64,000 bases of DNA from Sphingomonas endophytica (GCF_014199415.1 NZ_JACIJN010000003.1:1-64000), one strand, 5' to 3'. Positions 8,649 through 18,214 are shown, counted from the stretch's first letter. Program-made: numbers and translations. Notes: generated by a model not told the origin, from the sequence alone.

Positions 8649-9632
8649 ATGCCCATGTTCTTCGGCCTCGACCTGTTGATGCTCGCCACCTTGCTGCCCG
8701 CCTTGGGTGCGGCGCTGCTGATCGGCAGTTACGCCACCCGTGCGTGGCGCGATCCGATGACGCGGCGGGTCCGCGCGCTCAACGATCGGCGCGAACAGCT
8801 CAAGGCGGGCATCACCGCCTCGACCGCGAAGCGCCGCACCAAGCTCGTCCACCAGAGCAACGCCGCCGATCGGGTCCGCGCGTTGCTGTCGTCGCTGCGC
8901 GTGTTGCAGGACGAGCAGGTCAAGGAGGCGCAGCGCAAGCTGATCCAGGCCGGCATCCGCAACAAGGAATGGGCGGTCGCCGTGATCTTTGGCCGGCTGG
9001 TGCTCCCGATCGTGTTCGGCGGGCTGATGGTGATCTGGGTCTATCTGCTCGACGCCTTTCCCGACTGGGGGGCGCTCAAGCGCTACGGGCTGGTCGCGGG
9101 CACGTTCGTGCTCGCCTACAAGGCGCCCGACATCTTCCTGAAGAACAAGATCACCAAGCGGACCGACGCGATCCGCAAGGGCTTGCCCGACGCGCTCGAC
9201 CTGCTGGTGATCTGCGCGGAGGCCGGGTTGACGGTCGACGCCGCCTTCCACCGCGTGTCGCGCGAACTGGGCAAGGCCTATGCCGAACTCGGCGAGGAAT
9301 TCGCGCTTACCGCGATCGAGCTGGGCTTCCTCACGGACCGGCGGCAGGCGTTCGAGAACCTCGCCAATCGCGTCGACCTCGACGCGGTGCGCGGCGTGGT
9401 CACGACGATGATCCAGACCGAGAAATACGGCACCCCGCTCGCCAGCGCGCTGCGCGTGCTGTCGGCGGAATTCCGTCACGAACGGATGATGCGCGCCGAG
9501 GAGAAAGCGGCGCGGCTGCCGGCGATCATGACGGTGCCGCTGATCATGTTCATCCTGCCGGTGCTGTTCATCGTCATCCTCGGCCCGGCGGCCTGCTCGC
9601 TCAACGACTCGTTCATCAACGCCAAGCCGTAG
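8649..9632 (+). CDS. tadC: Tad inner-membrane platform protein TadC (type II secretion F family)
   Basis: A 327-residue membrane protein paralogous to TadB. The N-terminal helix is followed by a charged cytoplasmic stretch, a helix pair near residues 115-160, a T2SSF domain with GLPDALDLLVICAEAGLTVD and QTEKYGTPLASALRVLS, and a C-terminal hydrophobic segment (VPLIMFILPVLFIVILGPA). It completes the inner-membrane platform of the pilus. It is the last recognisable tad gene here: tadD-type TPR and TadE/F/G pseudopilin genes are not seen in the window. Confidence 0.92.
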   Translation: MPMFFGLDLLMLATLLPALGAALLIGSYATRAWRDPMTRRVRALNDRREQLKAGITASTAKRRTKLVHQSNAADRVRALLSSLRVLQDEQVKEAQRKLIQAGIRNKEWAVAVIFGRLVLPIVFGGLMVIWVYLLDAFPDWGALKRYGLVAGTFVLAYKAPDIFLKNKITKRTDAIRKGLPDALDLLVICAEAGLTVDAAFHRVSRELGKAYAELGEEFALTAIELGFLTDRRQAFENLANRVDLDAVRGVVTTMIQTEKYGTPLASALRVLSAEFRHERMMRAEEKAARLPAIMTVPLIMFILPVLFIVILGPAACSLNDSFINAKP

Positions 9633-9684
9633 GAACAGCCAACCCGCTGCGTCGTTGAGCCACGACCAGAAGCGGAGGTCCGTC

Positions 9685-10134
9685 ATGCTGTTCACCACGA
9701 CGACGCAATATATCGCACTGGCGATCGCGCTGGTCGCCGGATGGCTGTTCGGGTTGGCCAGCCATCCCGGCGGGCGCAAGTGGAAGGCGCGCTACGTCGC
9801 CGAGCGCGACGCGCACGCCGTGACCAGCAAGCGTGTTTCCGAGCTGGAACGCGACCATGATACCGCCACCAAGCGCGCCGCCGAGCTGGAGCGCGACCAC
9901 GGCACCGTCGGGACGCGCGTCACCGAGCTGGAGCGCGAGCGCGATCTCGCCAACGAGCGCGTCGCGGAGTTGAAGCGCGAGAACGACGAACTGGAGCGCG
10001 AGAACAGCCGCCTGTCGGCGGCGCCGCCGCTCGCCGGCGACCGATTCGTCCGTGACGACCGACCATTCGACGATGACCGGTATGACGGCGACCGCCTTTC
10101 GCCCGGGCACCCGCGCGACCGCGGCTTTATCTGA
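9685..10134 (+). CDS. Single-pass membrane protein with a repetitive coiled coil
   Basis: A 149-residue protein of unknown function. It has an N-terminal membrane helix (about residues 6-25, ALAIALVAGWLFGLA), then a long charged helix of degenerate 14-15-residue units built on the core ELERDH/ELERER/ELKREN (about residues 45-110), and an Asp/Arg-rich tail. The helix would form a cytoplasmic or periplasmic coiled coil. ATG 9685 follows GGAGG at good spacing; an upstream in-frame start adds only a charged leader. It lies 52 bp after tadC on the same strand, so it may belong to the tad transcription unit. It converges with and overlaps the next gene by 8 bp. Confidence 0.7.
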   Translation: MLFTTTTQYIALAIALVAGWLFGLASHPGGRKWKARYVAERDAHAVTSKRVSELERDHDTATKRAAELERDHGTVGTRVTELERERDLANERVAELKRENDELERENSRLSAAPPLAGDRFVRDDRPFDDDRYDGDRLSPGHPRDRGFI

Positions 10135-10912
10135 CGGATATCGCTCCCGTCGCTTCGGACGTGGTACGAAGCAACGACGATGCGGTAGCTCGGCGGCGCC
10201 GTCGCGCCGCCACCCCGATCATGCCGAAGCCGATCAACATCAGCGCCCATGTTCCCGGCTCCGGCACCGCGCGCAGCGTGAAGCTGTATTGGCTCGACAA
10301 ACCGCTGCTCCGCCCGGCTGCCGCGACCGGACCGAACGCATCTTCGATGCGCAATTCATAGCTGCCGGGTGCGAGCAACACTTGCCGCGTGCCGTTCGCA
10401 CCATCGCCCAGCGCGCCGAGCTGCAACAGCGGCGCGGCGCCACTACGCGCCGCGAGCGACAGCGCCTGCCCCGGCAGCTGCCCGTCCGCGCTGTCGCCAT
10501 AAGCCCCGACCCCCCAATCCACGTCGAACAATGTCTGTTCGTCGGTGGTGAAGAAATAGCGGTAATTGGCGCTGCTTGCCGCTACCGCATTGCCGCTGTC
10601 GCCCGCGCCCGGCGTCAGCGACCGCTGAAAGGTGATCCGTCCCCGCTCGGCGCTGCCAAGCTCGGCGGCGACCGTCGACCGTCCGCGAACCATCGGAAAA
10701 CCGGTCGTGCCGCGCTCGACCAGTTGCGCCGTCGCGCTCACCCGGCCCGTCCCCGTCGCGGCGTCGCTGCCCGACGAGTCCGCCGGCATTCCCGCGATCG
10801 TGCCGCTCAACCGCGTGTCGACGATCTGCGTGCCGATCGTCACCGCAGCGTGTGCGGGAATTGGCGCCAGCGCACCCGCGACGATCGCGGGAGCGGTGAT
10901 CCGCACGCTCAT
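10127..10912 (-). CDS. Secreted protein with PEPxxWA-CTERM anchor
   Basis: A 261-residue exported protein of unknown function. It has a signal peptide (MSVRITAPAIVAGALAP, cleavage near AHA) and a C-terminal sorting domain: VPEPGTWALMLIGFGMIGV, then a run of arginines. This PEP-CTERM form directs processing by an exosortase system and is often found on surface or extracellular-matrix proteins. The body has a beta-rich look with the segment YFFTTDEQTLFDVDWGVGAY and resembles PEP-CTERM proteins without a known catalytic domain. Its start overlaps the ppdK stop by 4 bp (ATGA), so it probably depends on ppdK translation. No exosortase gene is in the window. Confidence 0.82.
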   Translation of the reverse strand: MSVRITAPAIVAGALAPIPAHAAVTIGTQIVDTRLSGTIAGMPADSSGSDAATGTGRVSATAQLVERGTTGFPMVRGRSTVAAELGSAERGRITFQRSLTPGAGDSGNAVAASSANYRYFFTTDEQTLFDVDWGVGAYGDSADGQLPGQALSLAARSGAAPLLQLGALGDGANGTRQVLLAPGSYELRIEDAFGPVAAAGRSSGLSSQYSFTLRAVPEPGTWALMLIGFGMIGVAARRRRRATASSLLRTTSEATGAISVR

Positions 10913-13578
10913 GACGCCGCCTTCAGCGCGGCCTGCGCCGCCGCCAGCCGTGCGATCGGCACGCGATACGGCGAGGCCGAGACGTAATCGAGCCCGACCT
11001 GTTCGCAGAAGGCGATCGACGCCGGGTCGCCGCCGTGTTCGCCGCAGATGCCGAGTTTGATGCCGGGGCGCGTCTTCCGCCCGCGCTCGGCAGCGATCTC
11101 GACCAGTTCGCCGACGCCCTCGACGTCGAGGCTGACGAACGGGTCGCGCGCGTAAATGCCCTTTTCGACATAGGCGCCGAGAAAGCGGCTCGCGTCGTCG
11201 CGGCTGACCCCCAGCGTCGTCTGCGTCAGGTCGTTGGTGCCGAACGAGAAGAACTCGCCCGCCTCGGCAATCTCGCCCGCGCGCAGCGCGGCGCGCGGCA
11301 GCTCGATCATCGTGCCGACGAGGTAATCGACCGTTCGCCCACGCTCGGCGAACACCGCCTTCGCCGCAGTATCGACGACGGTCTTCATCAACTCGAGCTC
11401 GCGCTTCGTCCCGACCAGCGGGATCATCACCTCGGGGATCGGGGCCTCGCCCGACTTCTCGGCGACGTCGATCGCCGCCTCGAAGATCGCACGCGCCTGC
11501 ATCTCGTAGATTTCGGGATAGGTAACGCCCAGCCGGCAACCGCGATGCCCGAGCATCGGGTTGAACTCGTGCAGTTCGGCCGCGCGGCGCTTCAACTGCT
11601 CGACCGACAGCCCGGTCGCCCGCCCGACTTCGGCGAACTCGTTTTCCTCGTGCGGCAGGAATTCATGAAGCGGCGGGTCGAGCAACCGCACTGTCACCGG
11701 CAGACCCGCCATCACCTCGAAAATGGACGTGAAATCGGCGCGCTGTTCGGGGAGCAGTTTCTCCAGCGCCGCGCGCCGCCCCGCCTCGTCCTCGGCGAGG
11801 ATCATCTGGCGCACCGCGGTGATCCGCGCCGCGTCGAAGAACATATGCTCGGTACGGCACAGCCCGACGCCCTCCGCACCGAAATCGCGTGCGGTGCGGC
11901 AATCGAGCGGCGTCTCGGCATTGGCGCGGACCTTGAGGCGACGCACGCCGTCGGCCCATTCCATCAACGTCCCGAAATCGCCGGCCAGTTCGGGCTGGAT
12001 CGTCGCGACCTCGCCGACCATCACTTCGCCGGTCGCGCCGTCGATCGTCAGCGTCTCGCCTTCACGCACCTCGCGGCCGCCGACGCGCAACACCTTGTCC
12101 TTGGCCGAGATCGCCAGCGACCCCGCGCCGGATACGCACGGCCGCCCCATCCCGCGCGCCACCACCGCGGCGTGGCTGGTCATCCCGCCGCGCGCGGTGA
12201 GGATGCCCTTGGCGGCGTGCATGCCGTGGATGTCTTCGGGGCTGGTTTCAGTGCGGACAAGGATCACCGCCTTGCCGTCCGCCGCCATCCGCTCGGCGGT
12301 GTCGGCGTCGAACACGACCAGCCCGCTCGCCGCGCCCGGCGAGGCGGGCAGCCCCTTGGTCAGCACGTCGCGCGGCGCGTTCGGATCGAGCGTCGGGTGG
12401 AGCAACTGGTCGAGCGCCTGCGGGTCGACGCGCGCGATCGCTTCCTCGCGGGTGATCAGCCCCTCGCTCGCCATTTCGACCGCGATCTTGAGCGCGGCCT
12501 TGGCGGTACGCTTCCCCGAACGGGTCTGGAGCATCCACAGCTTGCCGCGCTCGACCGTGAACTCGATGTCCTGCATGTCGCGATAGTGGGTTTCGAGCGT
12601 GTCGAAGACCGCCGCCAGCTCGGTATAGACCTCCGGCAGCGCCTCTTCCATCGACAGCGGCTTGGCGCCCGCTTCCTCGCGCGCCGCCTTCGTCAGATAT
12701 TGCGGGGTGCGGATGCCGGCGACGACGTCCTCACCCTGCGCATTGATGAGGAATTCGCCGTAATAGGCGCGGTCGCCCTTGGCGGGATCGCGGGTGAAGG
12801 CGACGCCGGTGGCGCTGGTGTCGCCCATGTTGCCGAACACCATCGCCTGCACGTTGACCGCAGTGCCCCAGTCGCCGGGGATGTGGTTGAGGCGGCGATA
12901 GACCTTGGCGCGCTCCGACTGCCACGAGCCGAACACCGCGCCGACCGCGCCCCAGAGCTGGTCGTGCACGTCCTGCGGGAACGGCTTGCCCCATTCCTTT
13001 TCGACGACGCCCTTGTATTCGGCGACCAGTTCGCGCCAGTCCGCCGCCGACAGCTCGGTATCGAGCGTATAGCCGCGGTCTTCCTTGGCGATCTCCAGCG
13101 CTTCCTCGAACGCGCCGTGATCGAGTTCGAGCACCACGTCCGAATACATCTGGATGAAGCGGCGATAGCTGTCCCAGGCGAACCGCTCGTCGCCGCTGGT
13201 CGCGGCCAGCCCCTCGACCGTCGCATCGTTGAGCCCGAGGTTGAGGACGGTGTCCATCATCCCCGGCATCGAGACGCGCGCGCCGGAACGCACCGACACC
13301 AGCAACGGATCGGCGGCGTCGCCGAACGTCTTGCCGGTGATCCGCTCGATATGCGCGATCCCTTCGGCGACCTCGGCCTTGAGCGAGTCGGGGAAGCGCT
13401 CGCCTTCCTCGTAATAGCGCGTGCACATCGCGGTCGAGATCGTGAACCCCGGCGGCACCGGCAGATCGATCGACGCCATCTCGGCCAGGTTCGCGCCCTT
13501 GCCGCCGAGCAAATTCCTGTCGCCCTTGCCCCCGTCGGAGACGCCGCCACCGAAGCGATAGACGTAACGCTGGGTCAT
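10909..13578 (-). CDS. ppdK: Pyruvate, phosphate dikinase
   Basis: An 889-residue enzyme interconverting pyruvate + ATP + Pi and phosphoenolpyruvate + AMP + PPi, in the cytoplasm. The domains are in the family order: an N-terminal ATP-grasp domain beginning FGGGVSDGGKGDRNLLGGKG; the central swivelling phosphohistidine domain with GGMTSHAAVVARGMG (catalytic His near residue 465); and the C-terminal PEP/pyruvate TIM barrel with LCRTEHMFF, GTNDLTQTT and the catalytic Cys in GICGEHGGDP (near residue 843). It lies 74 bp downstream of glyS, the arrangement seen in many alphaproteobacteria. The 3' end overlaps a PEP-CTERM gene by 4 bp. Confidence 0.97.
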   Translation of the reverse strand: MTQRYVYRFGGGVSDGGKGDRNLLGGKGANLAEMASIDLPVPPGFTISTAMCTRYYEEGERFPDSLKAEVAEGIAHIERITGKTFGDAADPLLVSVRSGARVSMPGMMDTVLNLGLNDATVEGLAATSGDERFAWDSYRRFIQMYSDVVLELDHGAFEEALEIAKEDRGYTLDTELSAADWRELVAEYKGVVEKEWGKPFPQDVHDQLWGAVGAVFGSWQSERAKVYRRLNHIPGDWGTAVNVQAMVFGNMGDTSATGVAFTRDPAKGDRAYYGEFLINAQGEDVVAGIRTPQYLTKAAREEAGAKPLSMEEALPEVYTELAAVFDTLETHYRDMQDIEFTVERGKLWMLQTRSGKRTAKAALKIAVEMASEGLITREEAIARVDPQALDQLLHPTLDPNAPRDVLTKGLPASPGAASGLVVFDADTAERMAADGKAVILVRTETSPEDIHGMHAAKGILTARGGMTSHAAVVARGMGRPCVSGAGSLAISAKDKVLRVGGREVREGETLTIDGATGEVMVGEVATIQPELAGDFGTLMEWADGVRRLKVRANAETPLDCRTARDFGAEGVGLCRTEHMFFDAARITAVRQMILAEDEAGRRAALEKLLPEQRADFTSIFEVMAGLPVTVRLLDPPLHEFLPHEENEFAEVGRATGLSVEQLKRRAAELHEFNPMLGHRGCRLGVTYPEIYEMQARAIFEAAIDVAEKSGEAPIPEVMIPLVGTKRELELMKTVVDTAAKAVFAERGRTVDYLVGTMIELPRAALRAGEIAEAGEFFSFGTNDLTQTTLGVSRDDASRFLGAYVEKGIYARDPFVSLDVEGVGELVEIAAERGRKTRPGIKLGICGEHGGDPASIAFCEQVGLDYVSASPYRVPIARLAAAQAALKAAS

Positions 13579-13652
13579 CTGCCAAGTCCTTGATCTTGCG
13601 TCGGCGGGCGGCGCGAATGTTGCGAAAGTTGAGACGCTGGCGGGTTTGCTCG

Positions 13653-16049
13653 TCAGCCCTCGATTCTCGAAAAATCGGCCACCTTGTGCACTGCGGCGCG
13701 AACGCGCGCCAGCAGGATTAAACGTGTTGAACGCTTTTCCGGATCGCTGTCATTTACGGTAACGCTATCAAAGAACGCGTCGATCGGCGCGCGGAGCGAC
13801 GCGAGCGCCGCCATCGCACCCTCGAAATCCTCGCGCTCGATCGCCTGTGCGGCGGCGGGCTCGGCGGCGTCGAGCGCGGCGATCAGCGCAGCTTCGTCCT
13901 TTTCGGGCGTGTAGGACAGTCCCCCGTCGTTCCCGCGCAGGCGGGAACCCATGTCTGCTTCCTCGGGCGAGGCCGCCTGATCGACAGAGACATGGGCCCC
14001 TGCCTGCGCAGGGGCGACGGGGAAGTTCTCTTTCTTCAGGATGTTGGCGGCGCGCTTGTAGCCGGCGAGCAGGTTCGCGCCGTCGTCGGTGCCGACGAAC
14101 GACTGGAGTGCGCGGACGCGGGCGAGCAGGCGGACGAGATCGTCCTCGCCGCCGAGCGCGAAGACAGCATCGATCAGGTCGTGGCGGACGCCGGCCTCGC
14201 GTTGCTGGACCTTGAGGCGGTCGGCGAAGAAGTCGAGGAGCGCACGCAAGCGAGGACCAAAAGTTGCAAACTCCTCGTCGCTCGACGAAGATCGCCGGTG
14301 TTGAAGGGAGCTAAAGATATGAGTCATCAATCTTCCCCGCGGCTCGGAAGGCAGCCCCGAAGAAGCTTTGGAGAACTCGGCAAACTTTTCTTCATGTAGC
14401 CGTGTCGTGATAGTATCGCGAACGAGACCCCAAGCTTCGACGACAGCCGACGCCAACTCTAGACGAAGTCCGTTTGCTAAGAGCAGACGTGACACGGACA
14501 ACGCTGCACGACGCAGAGCGTAAGGGTCCTTTGAGCCGGTGGGGGCATGATCGATTACGAAGAACGCTACAAGCGTATCCAGCTTGTCCGCCAACGACAC
14601 CGCCACCGTCACCGGATCGGTCGGCACCTCGTCGCCCTGCCCGACCGGCTTGTAATGGTCGCGGATCGCGTTCGTGACGGCTTCGTCCTCGCCTTGGGCG
14701 GCGGCGTAATAGCCGCCCATCAGGCCTTGCAGCTCGGGGAACTCGCCGACCATGCCGGTGACGAGATCGGCCTTCGCCAGTCGCGCTGCCCGTTCGGCTT
14801 GAGCGGCAAGCTGCTCCCTCTCCCCTCCGGGGAGAGGGTCGGGGTGAGGGGTCGGGGTCTCGCAGAGAGGGCGGTCTCGGTGAGACACCTGCCCCTCACC
14901 CAAACCCTCTCCCCTGAGGGGAGAGGGCTTAACCACGCCCTCCTCCACCAGCCAGCGCGCCAGCTTGGCGACGCGTTCGACCTTGTCGGCGACCGTGCCG
15001 AGCTTCTCGTGAAAGACGATCCGGTCGAGCTTCTTGGCCTGTTCCTCCAACGGCACCTTCAGATCGGTGTCGTAGAAGAAGCGCGCATCGCTCAGCCGGG
15101 CGGCGAGGACCTTGCGGTTGCCCTCGACGATCTTCGCGCCGCCGTCATGCGCGTCGATGTTAGCGGTACAGACAAACGCGTTCGCGAGCTTGCCCGTCCC
15201 GTCACGGCACACGAAATATTTCTGATTTACCCGCGCGGTCAACTGGATGACCTCGGGCGGCACCGACAGGAAGTCGGCGTCGAAGCGGCCGAGCAGCGGC
15301 ACCGGCCATTCGGTCAGCCCGGCATTCTCGGCGACCAGCCCCTCGTCCTCGACCAGCACCAGCCCGGCCTCGGCGGCGAGCGCGGTGGCGCGGTCGCGGA
15401 TCAGCGCGGCGCGCTCGTCCTGGTCGACGATGACGTGGCAGGCGCGCAGCTTCTCGACGTAATCCGCTGCCGAGCCGATCGTGATCGCCCCAGGATGATG
15501 GAAGCGATGCCCGAGCGTCGCCGCGCCGCTCTCGACCCCTGCAATCGTGACCGGCACAACCTGCTCGCCGAACAACGCGATGATGCCTTGAAGCGGGCGG
15601 ACCCAGCGCAGGCTCTCGGTCGACAGCGAGGCGTCGCCCCAGCGCATCGACTTGGGCCACGGGAAGGCGCGGATGACGGCGGGGATCGCCTCGGCGAGCA
15701 CGTCCGCAGTCGCGCGGCCGGGCTTTTCGGTGATCGCGTAGAGCACGCCGTCACGCTCGGTAAGCTGCTCGCGGGTCAGGCCGGTCTTGCGGAGGAAGCC
15801 CTCCAGCGCCTGCGGCGGGGCCGAGGCGCGCGGTCCCTTCACTTCCTCGCTGACCGCCTGCGTGGCGTCAGGCAGATCACGCAGGATCAGCGCGAGGCGG
15901 CGCGGGGTCGCATAGGTAACGGTCGCGGCGGCGGTGAGCCCGGCCTTCGCCAGCTCGGCCGCGAACAGCCGCGCGAGATCCTCGCGCGCCTTGGCCTGCA
16001 TCCGCGCCGGGATTTCCTCCGAGCGGAGTTCGAGAAGAAAATCGCTCAC
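13653..16049 (-). CDS. glyS: Glycyl-tRNA synthetase beta subunit with palindromic-repeat insertions
   Basis: The tRNA-binding subunit of the heterotetrameric class II glycyl-tRNA synthetase; 798 residues, against about 690 for E. coli GlyS. It starts [14 protein letters not shown], contains the HD-like [17 protein letters not shown] and [10 protein letters not shown] regions, and ends with an anticodon-binding domain. GTG 16049 overlaps the glyQ stop by 4 bp (GTGA). The extra length comes from at least three places: residues about 372-412 and 675-712 are translated REP-like palindromes (translated pieces include PSPLRGEG and [11 protein letters not shown]), and residues about 490-605 are encoded by a lower-GC patch. 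The frame stays open through all of them, so the gene is probably functional. Confidence 0.93.
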   Translation of the reverse strand: MSDFLLELRSEEIPARMQAKAREDLARLFAAELAKAGLTAAATVTYATPRRLALILRDLPDATQAVSEEVKGPRASAPPQALEGFLRKTGLTREQLTERDGVLYAITEKPGRATADVLAEAIPAVIRAFPWPKSMRWGDASLSTESLRWVRPLQGIIALFGEQVVPVTIAGVESGAATLGHRFHHPGAITIGSAADYVEKLRACHVIVDQDERAALIRDRATALAAEAGLVLVEDEGLVAENAGLTEWPVPLLGRFDADFLSVPPEVIQLTARVNQKYFVCRDGTGKLANAFVCTANIDAHDGGAKIVEGNRKVLAARLSDARFFYDTDLKVPLEEQAKKLDRIVFHEKLGTVADKVERVAKLARWLVEEGVVKPSPLRGEGLGEGQVSHRDRPLCETPTPHPDPLPGGEREQLAAQAERAARLAKADLVTGMVGEFPELQGLMGGYYAAAQGEDEAVTNAIRDHYKPVGQGDEVPTDPVTVAVSLADKLDTLVAFFVIDHAPTGSKDPYALRRAALSVSRLLLANGLRLELASAVVEAWGLVRDTITTRLHEEKFAEFSKASSGLPSEPRGRLMTHIFSSLQHRRSSSSDEEFATFGPRLRALLDFFADRLKVQQREAGVRHDLIDAVFALGGEDDLVRLLARVRALQSFVGTDDGANLLAGYKRAANILKKENFPVAPAQAGAHVSVDQAASPEEADMGSRLRGNDGGLSYTPEKDEAALIAALDAAEPAAAQAIEREDFEGAMAALASLRAPIDAFFDSVTVNDSDPEKRSTRLILLARVRAAVHKVADFSRIEG
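13924..14020. repeat. REP-like palindrome (family C) in frame inside glyS
   Basis: Two inverted arms, 13924-13957 and 13985-14020, carry the family-C core (TCGCCCCTGCGCAGGCAGGG and its complement, followed by CCCATGTCT). The same family appears between genes at 17971-18105 and 52328-52435. Here it lies inside glyS without breaking the frame, adding about 37 residues near the start of the C-terminal anticodon-binding region. The left arm has diverged slightly from the right one. Confidence 0.85.
14235..14580 (-). other. Lower-GC patch within glyS
   Basis: By hand count, blocks of 60 bases between 14281 and 14580 run at about 52-58 percent GC, clearly below neighbouring coding sequence. Codon choice changes with it (more A/T-ending codons). 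The encoded segment (about residues 490-605) is longer than the matching part of E. coli GlyS by roughly 40 residues. It could be a horizontally acquired allele segment or an old insertion that has been kept in frame. Confidence 0.5.
14816..14927. repeat. REP-like palindrome (family D) in frame inside glyS
   Basis: Arms rich in CCCTCTCCCC / GGGGAGAGGG at 14816-14840 and 14902-14927, each itself a small hairpin, enclose about 60 bases. A related element lies between rpoB and rpoC (31608-31717). Within glyS it is translated as about 40 extra residues including [12 protein letters not shown] and [11 protein letters not shown], just before the conserved [12 protein letters not shown] region. Confidence 0.85.
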
Positions 16050-16927
16050 GCCGCCCACCCGTTCTTTTCCATATAGGCCGCACACGCCGCCTTCGCGAGA
16101 TCGCGGACCCGGCCGATATACGCCTGCCGCTCGGCGACCGAGATCACGCCGCGCGCCTGCAACAGGTTGAACGTGTGGCTGGCCTTGATCGCCTGTTCAT
16201 AGGCGGGGATCGGCAGCTTGGCGACGAGGCTACGCTCGCACTCCGCCGCAGACTTCTTGAACAGATCGAACAGCGCGTCGGTGTCCGCGACCTCGAAATT
16301 CCACGTCGACATCTGCCGCTCGTTTTCGAGGAACACGTCGCCATAGGAGACGCCGGCATCGTTGAACGCCAGATCGTAGACGTTGTCGACGTTCTGGATA
16401 TACATCGCCAGTCGTTCGAGTCCGTAGGTCAGCTCGCCCGCGACCGGCTTCATGTCGAAGCCGCCCATCTGCTGGAAATAGGTGAATTGCGTCACCTCCA
16501 TCCCGTCGCACCAGACCTCCCAGCCCAGCCCCCAAGCGCCAAGCGTCGGGCTTTCCCAATCGTCCTCGACGAAGCGGATGTCGTGCAGCCCGGTGTCGAC
16601 GCCGATCGCGGCGAGGCTGCCGAGGTAGAGTTCCTGCAAATCGGGCGGGCTCGGCTTCAGGATCACCTGATATTGGTAATAATGCTGGAGCCGGTTTGGG
16701 TTCTCGCCATAGCGCCCGTCGGTCGGGCGGCGGCACGGCTGGACATAGGCGGCGTTCCACGTGTCCGGCCCCAGCGCGCGCAGCGTGGTGGCGGGATGGA
16801 AGGTGCCGGCCCCCATTTCCATGTCATAGGGCTGGAGGATCGCACAGCCGCGCTCCGACCAATATTGGTGGAGCCGCAGGATCATCGCCTGGAAGCTGAG
16901 CGGGCGGGGAGCGCTGATGTCGGTCAT
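16046..16927 (-). CDS. glyQ: Glycyl-tRNA synthetase alpha subunit
   Basis: The 293-residue catalytic subunit of the bacterial alpha2beta2 class II glycyl-tRNA synthetase, forming glycyl-adenylate and glycyl-tRNA in the cytoplasm. Characteristic segments are [54 protein letters not shown] and [12 protein letters not shown] 16927 gives the normal family N-terminus. The remaining open frame upstream encodes a non-conserved stretch. It is the first gene of a glyQ-glyS pair (4-bp overlap), followed by ppdK. It diverges from the GumN-like gene across about 100 bp. Confidence 0.97.
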   Translation of the reverse strand: MTDISAPRPLSFQAMILRLHQYWSERGCAILQPYDMEMGAGTFHPATTLRALGPDTWNAAYVQPCRRPTDGRYGENPNRLQHYYQYQVILKPSPPDLQELYLGSLAAIGVDTGLHDIRFVEDDWESPTLGAWGLGWEVWCDGMEVTQFTYFQQMGGFDMKPVAGELTYGLERLAMYIQNVDNVYDLAFNDAGVSYGDVFLENERQMSTWNFEVADTDALFDLFKKSAAECERSLVAKLPIPAYEQAIKASHTFNLLQARGVISVAERQAYIGRVRDLAKAACAAYMEKNGWAA

Positions 16928-17027
16928 GTTGTCGGTCACGGGGCCGAGCCTGTGGCGCAAGGGCGGCGCGGAATCAACAAAACGGTGACGCTTCACTTTC
17001 GCCGTGCGGCTCGCCATGGAGGGTGGC

Positions 17028-17927
17028 ATGAAGATTGCCGCTCCGCTGCTCGCGCTGTTGCTCGCCCTGCCGCTGCCCGCCTGTGCGCAGCCGGCCCCCG
17101 CGCCCGCCGCGACCGCGCAGGATGCCGATCCCGCCTTGTGGGTGGTCAGGGACAAGGACACGACCATCTATCTGTTCGGGACGATCCACGTCCTGAAGCC
17201 GGGGCTTTCGTGGTTCGACGAGGCGGTGAAGACCGCGTTCGATCGCTCGCAGACGTTGGTGCTGGAAATGGTCGAGCCCGATGCCGCCACGCAGCAGCGC
17301 GTGGTGAGCGCCGCCGCCTTCGACCCGAACGGCACGCCGCTGACGCAGCAGCTCTCGCCCAATTACCGCGCCGCCTTCGCCAAGGCGATGGGCGACGGGC
17401 AGGTCCAGCCGGCGGTCTACGAGAAGATGCGCCCGTGGTTCGCGGCGGTGACGCTGTCGCTGCTGCCGGTGCGCCAGCTCGGCTATGATCCGGCGAACGG
17501 GCCCGAGAAGGTGCTGACCGACGCGGCGAAGGCGGCGGGCAAGCCGGTCGTCGGTCTGGAGACGTTCGAGGGGCAGCTGGGCGTGTTTGGCAAGCTGTCG
17601 AAGCCCGCGCAGGTGCAGTTGCTGGAGAGCACGCTCGACGAGCTGCCCAAGGTCGATGCGACCTTCACGACATTGGTCGATGCCTGGGCGAGCGGCAGGC
17701 CCGAGGGTGTGGCCAAGGAGATGAACGAGTCGCTGAAGGACTCGCCCGAGGTCGCCAGGGTGCTGCTCACCGACCGCAACAAGCAATGGGCGGCGTGGAT
17801 CGCCGAGCGGATGAAGCGGCCGGGGACGGTGTTCATCGCGGTCGGCGCGGGGCATCTGGCCGGCGCGGGCAGCGTGCAGGACCAGCTGGGGGTGTACAAG
17901 CTGAAGGCGGTGCGGGTAAAGTATTGA
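17028..17927 (+). CDS. TraB/GumN family protein, exported
   Basis: A 299-residue protein with an N-terminal signal peptide ([15 protein letters not shown]) and the TraB/GumN core. Family landmarks are [12 protein letters not shown] near residue 50, [11 protein letters not shown] in the middle, and [15 protein letters not shown] near the C-terminus. The two GxxH-like motifs and glutamates suggest the metal-dependent hydrolase fold proposed for the relatives of TIKI, but the substrate is unknown. ATG 17028 was chosen because GGAGGG lies just upstream; an in-frame GTG at 17004 is less likely. It is probably monocistronic, followed by a REP-like element. Confidence 0.82.
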   Translation: MKIAAPLLALLLALPLPACAQPAPAPAATAQDADPALWVVRDKDTTIYLFGTIHVLKPGLSWFDEAVKTAFDRSQTLVLEMVEPDAATQQRVVSAAAFDPNGTPLTQQLSPNYRAAFAKAMGDGQVQPAVYEKMRPWFAAVTLSLLPVRQLGYDPANGPEKVLTDAAKAAGKPVVGLETFEGQLGVFGKLSKPAQVQLLESTLDELPKVDATFTTLVDAWASGRPEGVAKEMNESLKDSPEVARVLLTDRNKQWAAWIAERMKRPGTVFIAVGAGHLAGAGSVQDQLGVYKLKAVRVKY

Positions 17928-17970
17928 GCCGTCGCCTCCAGCGGAGGTAGACAGGCGGCGACATCAATCG

Positions 17971-18105
17971 CCGTCGCCCCTGCGGAGGCAGGGGCCTATG
18001 GCTGTGTCGTGCTCGCGGAACCGGGACACACAGCCCGCCGCTTCCGTGTCAGACCTTTTACAACGACGACACAGACATGGGCCCCTGCCTGCGCAGGGGC
18101 GACGG
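17971..18105. repeat. REP-like palindrome (family C), intergenic
   Basis: Inverted arms at 17971-17999 and 18075-18105 share the family-C core (TCGCCCCTGC, then GGGGCC) found in glyS and at 52328-52435. It lies between the GumN-like gene and rplY. The roughly 75 bases between the arms hold a second weak pairing (GTGTCGTG against CACACAGC-like) but no gene. The 287 bp from 17928 to 18214 otherwise hold only the rplY leader. Confidence 0.85.
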
Positions 18106-18214
18106 TGTATATTGCAAATCCCGCCTCGCCCCGCTAAGCGCGCGGGCTTCCGGTCATGGTCATCCCTGGAGGCGTGGTCCGGAAGGCATATCACCGTATT
18201 TCGGAGCATTTGAG

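Noticed and set aside
10913..11539. N-terminal extension of the PEP-CTERM frame inside ppdK
   Set aside because: It is a shadow of ppdK; a normal signal peptide begins at 10912.
13653..16049. glyS as a pseudogene because of its insertions
   Set aside because: The frame is open throughout, conserved segments before and after each insert are intact, and glyQ is intact with a normal overlap.
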